From Flavobacterium sp. (GTDB lineage Bacteria > Bacteroidota > Bacteroidia > Flavobacteriales > Flavobacteriaceae): a DNA stretch of 26,503 bases. Of the stretch, positions 22,266 through 26,503 are shown piece by piece; within the stretch, counting starts at the first letter, position 1, and each line of letters begins with the position of its first letter. A program made the translations under genes and the position numbers. The stretch covers positions 1 through 26,503 of the forward strand of contig NZ_JAGKWP010000025.1 in NCBI RefSeq assembly GCF_021151785.1, read 5' to 3'. The notes below the pieces were generated by a model, which ran no database searches, was not told the DNA's origin, and saw only the letters and a list, made by a program, of their open reading frames with translations.

Positions 22266-23510
22266 ATGAAAAATTACACCTCAAAGGAACGAATAAAACT
22301 TTTGTTCTCATTACCTGTTGTCATTGCTGCTTTAGGCTATTTTGTTGATATATTTGATTTACTTTTATTCGGAATTGTTCGTGTCCCTAGTCTAGAAACA
22401 TTGCAATTAGACATTGATAAAGTAGGTACTTTAATTATTAATTGGCAAATGAGTGGTTTATTGATTGGCGGCATTCTTTGGGGAATTTTAGGCGACAAAA
22501 AAGGACGACTTTCCGTGTTATTTGGATCAATCTTAGTGTATTCTATTGCAAATATCTTATGTGGATTCCTACCTCAACTCCCGCATGAAAATATAGTTAC
22601 CATTTATGCTTCCCTTCGATTCATTGCAGGCATTGGATTGGCTGGAGAGTTAGGCGCGGGTATTACACTTGTTTCAGAATCTTTACCCAAAGATTTAAGA
22701 GCCATAGGGACCTCAATAGTTGCTGGCTTTGGTTTATTAGGAGCCGTAGCGGCACAATTATCCGTACAATTAGCTTCAGATTGGACCATATCCTATTTCA
22801 TTGGTGGGGCTATGGGGCTTGCTTTATTAATTTTAAGAATCAGTGTATCCGAATCAGGAATTTATAAAGAGATCGCACATGATTCATCGGTAAAAAAAGG
22901 AAATTTCATTATGTTTTTCACTAATAAAGAACGTTTTATAAAATATATAAAATGTATTTTTATCGGATTACCAACTTGGTATTGCATTGGTATTTTAGCC
23001 GTAATGGCCAATCAATTTGCCCCAGCTATGGGAATTGAAAAATTAGAGCCTGGCAAAGCCATTATGTGGGCTTACATTGGTATTTCAGCTGGTGATTTCT
23101 TTAGTGGGTTCCTGTCGCATTATTTTAATTCTCGCAAAAAAGCAATTTTATACATGCTCCTTTTCACTATTATAGGCGTTTTACTTTTATTAGGCGGTAT
23201 GGCAAAAACAGATATCAGTTACTACTTCTTTTGTACATGGCTAGGATTTGGTACGGGTTATTGGGCTATGTTTGTTACTGTAGGCGCAGAACAATTTGGA
23301 ACCAACATTAGAAGTACAGCTGCAACTACCATTCCAAATATGGTTCGAGGACTTCTTCCCATTATGCTATTGGGATTTGATAGTTTTAAAACCTCAACAA
23401 ATGTCATAACAAGCGCTTTCTTAATTGGTATTATTGTGTTCTTTCTTGCAATTTACGCCACCTTAACCATACCAGAAACACACAATATTGAATTGAATTA
23501 CAACGAATAG
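22266..23510 (+). CDS. MFS transporter, metabolite:H+ symporter-like
   Basis: A 414-residue major facilitator superfamily carrier with about 12 membrane helices. The first helix carries two Asp residues (GYFVDIFDLLLFG, 24-36), as in ProP/ShiA/aromatic-acid symporters. The loop motif A is GILGDKKGR (73-81) between helices 2 and 3. RFIAGIGLAGELGAGITLVSESLPKDLRA resembles helices 4-5 of the same group, and a related repeat in the second half (GVLLLLGGMAK, GFGTGYWAMFVTVGAEQFGTNIRSTAAT) supports the carrier fold. The substrate is probably a small organic acid or osmolyte, but sequence does not decide it. It lies 63 bases after the sigma factor gene, same strand. Confidence 0.9.
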   Translation: MKNYTSKERIKLLFSLPVVIAALGYFVDIFDLLLFGIVRVPSLETLQLDIDKVGTLIINWQMSGLLIGGILWGILGDKKGRLSVLFGSILVYSIANILCGFLPQLPHENIVTIYASLRFIAGIGLAGELGAGITLVSESLPKDLRAIGTSIVAGFGLLGAVAAQLSVQLASDWTISYFIGGAMGLALLILRISVSESGIYKEIAHDSSVKKGNFIMFFTNKERFIKYIKCIFIGLPTWYCIGILAVMANQFAPAMGIEKLEPGKAIMWAYIGISAGDFFSGFLSHYFNSRKKAILYMLLFTIIGVLLLLGGMAKTDISYYFFCTWLGFGTGYWAMFVTVGAEQFGTNIRSTAATTIPNMVRGLLPIMLLGFDSFKTSTNVITSAFLIGIIVFFLAIYATLTIPETHNIELNYNE

Positions 23511-23560
23511 GTTTGATTAAAATTATTAATAATTTACATTTAAGCAAGATTTTTTAAACT

Positions 23561-23578
23561 TTGGCATGATAATTTCAT
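23561..23578 (+). promoter_or_regulatory. Possible sigma-54-type promoter before the TonB-like gene
   Basis: TTGGCATGATAATTTCAT has GG and TC separated by 10 bases; the sigma-54 consensus (TTGGCACG, N4, TTGCW) needs GG-N10-GC. The -24 half is good and the -12 half has T for G. An 8-pair inverted repeat (AGGTTA at 23580-23585 with TAACCT at 23605-23610) follows. No TAnnTTTG is nearby. Confidence 0.3.
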
Positions 23579-23624
23579 AAGGTTAGTTAACTATTTACAA
23601 ATATTAACCTTAAAAACCTATATT

Positions 23625-24449
23625 ATGTCAAATTTCAATGTACAAAAAGATAGTTGGCTAGAAGTTGTTTTTGAAAACAAAAACAAAGAGTATGGCGCTT
23701 ATCAATTAAGAAAAGAGAACAATATTACAACGATTAAAGCACTTTTAACTGCTATTACAATTATTGCTGTTGGAATGGGGCTACTTTCATTTACTACTTC
23801 AAACACAAAAGTTATATCACCAACTGTAGGTCCGACTTTAGAACCATCCGTTGTGTATGTTGAGACCAAAAAAGACTTACCGAAAAAAGAAGAGAACCTT
23901 GGAAAAGAAAATACAAAAAAGAATGATACTCCCAAACCAAGTGACATTCCAGAAATAGTAAACAAGACATCAACAAAACCAGAATTACCTACCAATTCAT
24001 TACCCTATAATCCAAATGGAAATGAAAACGGAGGAAATATTGGGACTGAAGGAAACCCTAACAAACAAAATGTAGAAAATAATGAATCTCGAGAAGGTGG
24101 AAATGGTGGAAATGGAACAAGTTCAAATCCCGTAAATATTTTAACAGAAAGTGCAAGTTTTCCTGGCGGTATTGATAAATTTAGAACAATAGTTGCTGAA
24201 AAATTCAAAACACCTAGTGAATTTAATAAAGACTTTTTATCTTTTGAATTGACATTTACCATTGAATTAGATGGCTCAATGAGTAATATCAGAATGATCA
24301 GTAAAGCAGACAAAGCATTAGAAAAAGAGGCCATTCGTGTGTTACAATCTATTTCAAAAAAATGGGCTCCAGGAAAAGTAAACGGACAAGCGGTTAGAAG
24401 TGAAAAAACAATGAAAATTAAAATTGATTTGAGAGAAATAGAAGAATAA
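23625..24449 (+). CDS. Energy transducer TonB family protein (Bacteroidota type)
   Basis: A 274-residue TonB-like protein that would carry proton-motive energy from an ExbBD complex to outer-membrane receptors. It has the Bacteroidota cytoplasmic N-terminus (KDSWLEVVFENKNKEYGAYQLRKEN, about 7-31), one membrane helix (about 36-58), a Pro/Lys/Glu then Asn/Gly-rich periplasmic linker (about 80-170, with GGNGGNG runs), and a TonB C-terminal domain (about 175-272: FPGGIDKF, LTFTIELDGSMSNIRMISKADKALEKEAIRVL, WAPGKVNGQAVRS). ExbB/ExbD are not in the window, so it is an unlinked copy. It is probably a single-gene unit: a long upstream gap and a terminator downstream. Confidence 0.92.
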   Translation: MSNFNVQKDSWLEVVFENKNKEYGAYQLRKENNITTIKALLTAITIIAVGMGLLSFTTSNTKVISPTVGPTLEPSVVYVETKKDLPKKEENLGKENTKKNDTPKPSDIPEIVNKTSTKPELPTNSLPYNPNGNENGGNIGTEGNPNKQNVENNESREGGNGGNGTSSNPVNILTESASFPGGIDKFRTIVAEKFKTPSEFNKDFLSFELTFTIELDGSMSNIRMISKADKALEKEAIRVLQSISKKWAPGKVNGQAVRSEKTMKIKIDLREIEE

Positions 24450-24468
24450 ATTGAGACTTATTAATTCT

Positions 24469-24505
24469 AAAACCACAAAGTAAATTATGCATTGTGGTTT
24501 TTTAG
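24469..24505 (+). terminator. Rho-independent terminator after the TonB-like gene
   Basis: A 10-bp stem (AAAACCACAA with TTGTGGTTTT, 13-base loop) followed by Ts. Confidence 0.75.
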
Positions 24506-24559
24506 TTTTTGCTTAACATTTTTCCATTTCATATTTTCAAATATCTAAATTTCAAATTG

Positions 24560-24567
24560 TATCTTTG
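24560..24567 (+). promoter_or_regulatory. Probable -7 element of lipA
   Basis: TATCTTTG fits TAnnTTTG exactly and would start transcription near 24573, 18 bases before the ATG. A -33 TTG is not apparent. Confidence 0.5.
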
Positions 24568-24590
24568 TAATTCAAAAATTGAAATGAAAT

Positions 24591-25457
24591 ATGTCTACTG
24601 AAAATGTTTTTCCTCCACAACCAAAACCAAAGTGGTTACGAGTAAAATTACCTACAGGTCAAAAATATACCGAACTAAGAGGGTTAGTTGATAAATACAA
24701 ATTAAACACCATTTGTACTTCTGGAAGTTGTCCTAATATGGGTGAATGCTGGGGTGAAGGAACCGCTACTTTCATGATTCTGGGAAATATTTGTACACGA
24801 TCGTGTGGTTTTTGCGGAGTTAAAACGGGTAGACCTGAAGATATTGATTGGGAAGAGCCAGAAAAAGTAGCACGTTCTATTAAAATTATGAACATCAAAC
24901 ACGCTGTAATTACAAGTGTTGATAGAGATGACATAAAAGATATGGGATCTATAATTTGGGCAGAGACCGTAAAAGCGATTCGTAGAATGAATCCTACTAC
25001 AACTTTAGAGACTTTAATACCTGACTTCCAAGGAAATTTCAAAATAATTGATCGCATTGTAAAAGTTGCCCCTGAAGTCGTTTCTCATAATATGGAGACG
25101 GTAAAAAGACTTACCAGAGAAGTGCGCATACAAGCAAAATATGAAAGAAGTTTAGAAGTTCTTCGTTACTTAAAAGAACAAGGCATTAAGAGAACAAAAT
25201 CTGGAATCATGTTAGGATTAGGAGAAACAGAAAAGGAAGTTATTGAAACACTACATGATTTAGCTGCAGCCAAAGTGGATATTGTTACGATTGGTCAATA
25301 CCTACAGCCAAGCAAAAAACATTTACCAGTTAAAGAATTCATTACTCCTGAGCAGTTTGAAAAATACGAAAAAATTGGAAAAGATTTAGGCTTTAGACAT
25401 GTAGAAAGCGGTGCCTTAGTTCGTTCCTCTTATCATGCCGAAAAACACATTCATTAA
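24591..25457 (+). CDS. lipA: Lipoyl synthase
   Basis: Radical SAM enzyme that inserts two sulfurs into protein-bound octanoyl groups to make the lipoyl cofactor of pyruvate and 2-oxoglutarate dehydrogenases and the glycine cleavage system. Both iron-sulfur sites are complete: the auxiliary cluster Cys42, Cys47 and Cys53 (CTSGSCPNMGEC) and the radical SAM Cys68, Cys72 and Cys75 (CTRSCGFC). The conserved end RSSYHAEKH supplies the Ser ligand of the auxiliary cluster. The 288-residue length is typical. GAPDH follows after 27 bases with no terminator between, so they may share a transcript. Confidence 0.97.
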   Translation: MSTENVFPPQPKPKWLRVKLPTGQKYTELRGLVDKYKLNTICTSGSCPNMGECWGEGTATFMILGNICTRSCGFCGVKTGRPEDIDWEEPEKVARSIKIMNIKHAVITSVDRDDIKDMGSIIWAETVKAIRRMNPTTTLETLIPDFQGNFKIIDRIVKVAPEVVSHNMETVKRLTREVRIQAKYERSLEVLRYLKEQGIKRTKSGIMLGLGETEKEVIETLHDLAAAKVDIVTIGQYLQPSKKHLPVKEFITPEQFEKYEKIGKDLGFRHVESGALVRSSYHAEKHIH

Positions 25458-25484
25458 TTCAACTTTAAAAAAGAAAGTTTACGA

Positions 25485-26495
25485 TTGTACCACGATAAAA
25501 AAATAAAAATTGCCATTAATGGTTTTGGTAGAATAGGACGAAATTTATTTCGATTACTTTTACAACACCCTACTATTGAAATTGTAGCTGTCAATGATAT
25601 TGCTGATACGAAAACCATGAGTCATTTATTAAAATATGACAGTATCCATGGGGTTCTATCTGATAAAGTCACCTATGACAACAATCATATAATTGTTGGT
25701 AATCATAAATTTTTATTTTTCCATGAAAAAGAGATTCATAAATTACCTTGGTCAGCTTACAAAGTTGATATTGTAATTGAAGCTACTGGAAAATTCAAAA
25801 CCCTTGAAGAGGCACAACAACACATAGTAGCAGGAGCTCAAAAGGTAATTTTATCCGCACCTCCAGAAGACGATCAAATCAAGACCATCGTACTTGGCGT
25901 TAATGAACACATTCTGGATGGAACAGAAAGTGTTATATCAAATGCCAGTTGTACAACAAATAATGCAGCTCCAATGATCAAGGTGATCCAAGAATTATGT
26001 GAAATTGATCAAGCATACATTACTACTGTACATTCCTATACTACCGATCAAAGTTTACATGATCAACCTCACAAGGACTTAAGAAGGGCAAGAGGAGCAG
26101 CACAATCTATTGTCCCTACCACTACAGGAGCAGCAAAAGCTCTAACCAAAATATTTCCACAATTAGAGGGAAAAATTGGAGGTTGTGGCATTCGTGTACC
26201 CGTACCAGACGGTTCTTTAACTGATATTACTTTTAATGTAAAAAGAAAGGTTTCAATTGAAGAAATAAACCATGCATTTAGAGTGGCTTCTGAAACTTCT
26301 CTAAAAAACATTTTAGATTATACCGAAGATCCAATCGTATCGGTAGATATAATAGGAAACAAACATTCTTGTCTGTTTGATGCCCAATTAACTTCAGTTA
26401 TTGACAAAATGGTGAAAATTGTAGGTTGGTACGATAATGAAATTGGTTATTCTTCTCGTTTAATTGACTTAATTATTTTTATTTCAAAAAAATAG
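25485..26495 (+). CDS. gap: Glyceraldehyde-3-phosphate dehydrogenase, type I
   Basis: Converts glyceraldehyde 3-phosphate to 1,3-bisphosphoglycerate in glycolysis or the reverse. In 336 residues I see the Rossmann motif NGFGRIGRN (12-20), Asp38 at the end of strand 2 favouring NAD, catalytic Cys156 in SNASCTTN and His183 in TTVHSYT, and the phosphate-binding segments HKDLRRARGAA and PTTTGAAKA. The usual second Cys of the SCTTNC motif is Asn160 here. The start must be the TTG at 25485: no ATG occurs before residue 45, which would delete the NAD site. The C-terminus (GWYDNEIGYSSRLIDLI) is intact. The genome may have another GAPDH, as Flavobacteriaceae often do. Confidence 0.95.
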   Translation: MYHDKKIKIAINGFGRIGRNLFRLLLQHPTIEIVAVNDIADTKTMSHLLKYDSIHGVLSDKVTYDNNHIIVGNHKFLFFHEKEIHKLPWSAYKVDIVIEATGKFKTLEEAQQHIVAGAQKVILSAPPEDDQIKTIVLGVNEHILDGTESVISNASCTTNNAAPMIKVIQELCEIDQAYITTVHSYTTDQSLHDQPHKDLRRARGAAQSIVPTTTGAAKALTKIFPQLEGKIGGCGIRVPVPDGSLTDITFNVKRKVSIEEINHAFRVASETSLKNILDYTEDPIVSVDIIGNKHSCLFDAQLTSVIDKMVKIVGWYDNEIGYSSRLIDLIIFISKK

Positions 26496-26503
26496 TTTTA
26501 TTT

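Noticed and set aside
24005..24334. Open frame of 109 codons on the minus strand inside the TonB-like gene, rich in Pro and Phe
   Set aside because: The Pro/Phe pattern is the complement of the Gly/Asn linker codons; no start signal or homology.
24659..25057. Open frame of 132 codons on the minus strand inside lipA
   Set aside because: It lies wholly opposite a certain, conserved gene, has no family motifs and is explained by codon bias of lipA.
1..26503. Search for insertion sequences, phage genes, toxin-antitoxin pairs, defence genes or a biosynthetic cluster
   Set aside because: Every long frame belongs to a core or housekeeping-type family; no transposase, integrase or long terminal repeats, and base composition looks even throughout. 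I found no new system as such.

Overview
The window is a compact, AT-rich stretch of bacterial chromosome that looks like ordinary core genome of a member of the Flavobacteriaceae (Bacteroidota), close to Flavobacterium. Three things point there: protein families typical of the group (TIGR03643/DUF2805, DUF4369, DUF5683, the Bacteroidota TonB type with an N-terminal NKEYGAYQLR motif, WbqC); promoters of the Bacteroidota housekeeping type (TTG, about 19 bases, TAnnTTTG); and little use of Shine-Dalgarno sequences, with several non-ATG starts. I see 29 complete protein genes and two tRNA genes, and no mobile element, CRISPR array, phage gene, rRNA or broken gene. No stretch over 300 bases lacks a gene; the largest gap (3651-3925) holds the two tRNAs.

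Left part (1-4200): four separately terminated plus-strand genes encode a small DUF2805 protein, an M61 metallopeptidase lipoprotein, a DUF4369 lipoprotein and a cysteine-rich pentapeptide-repeat protein. Two identical minus-strand tRNA-Thr(TGT) genes and an 89-residue unknown protein follow, each unit behind a very good promoter.

4254-6165 (minus): idi, a PTPS/QueD-family gene and manA form an overlapping operon (isoprenoid, pterin and sugar-phosphate enzymes). It diverges from the plus-strand cluster parA-parB-DUF5683-dapB-lepB (6296-10864), covering chromosome partition, diaminopimelate synthesis and protein export. A WbqC-family gene with its own upstream terminator follows, converging on the next operon.

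11520-16094 (minus): mutL, two rhomboid proteases and a membrane-anchored endonuclease/exonuclease/phosphatase protein are packed with 1-3 base gaps. Upstream lies a TPR membrane protein plus ribH pair (16230-17513).

17641-26495 (plus): recF, a rhodanese-thioredoxin lipoprotein and murB; then a membrane glycosyltransferase overlapping an ECF sigma factor; then an MFS transporter, a TonB-like protein, lipA and a GAPDH gene.

I found no convincing undescribed system. The observations most worth checking are a MutL whose endonuclease motifs all look degenerate, a QueD-like enzyme whose active-site spacing is that of PTPS-II, a rhomboid with a roughly 70-residue insertion before its active serine, the fused rhodanese-thioredoxin lipoprotein, and a sigma-54-like site before the TonB gene. 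Promoter positions also argue against the longest reading frames of idi and recF.
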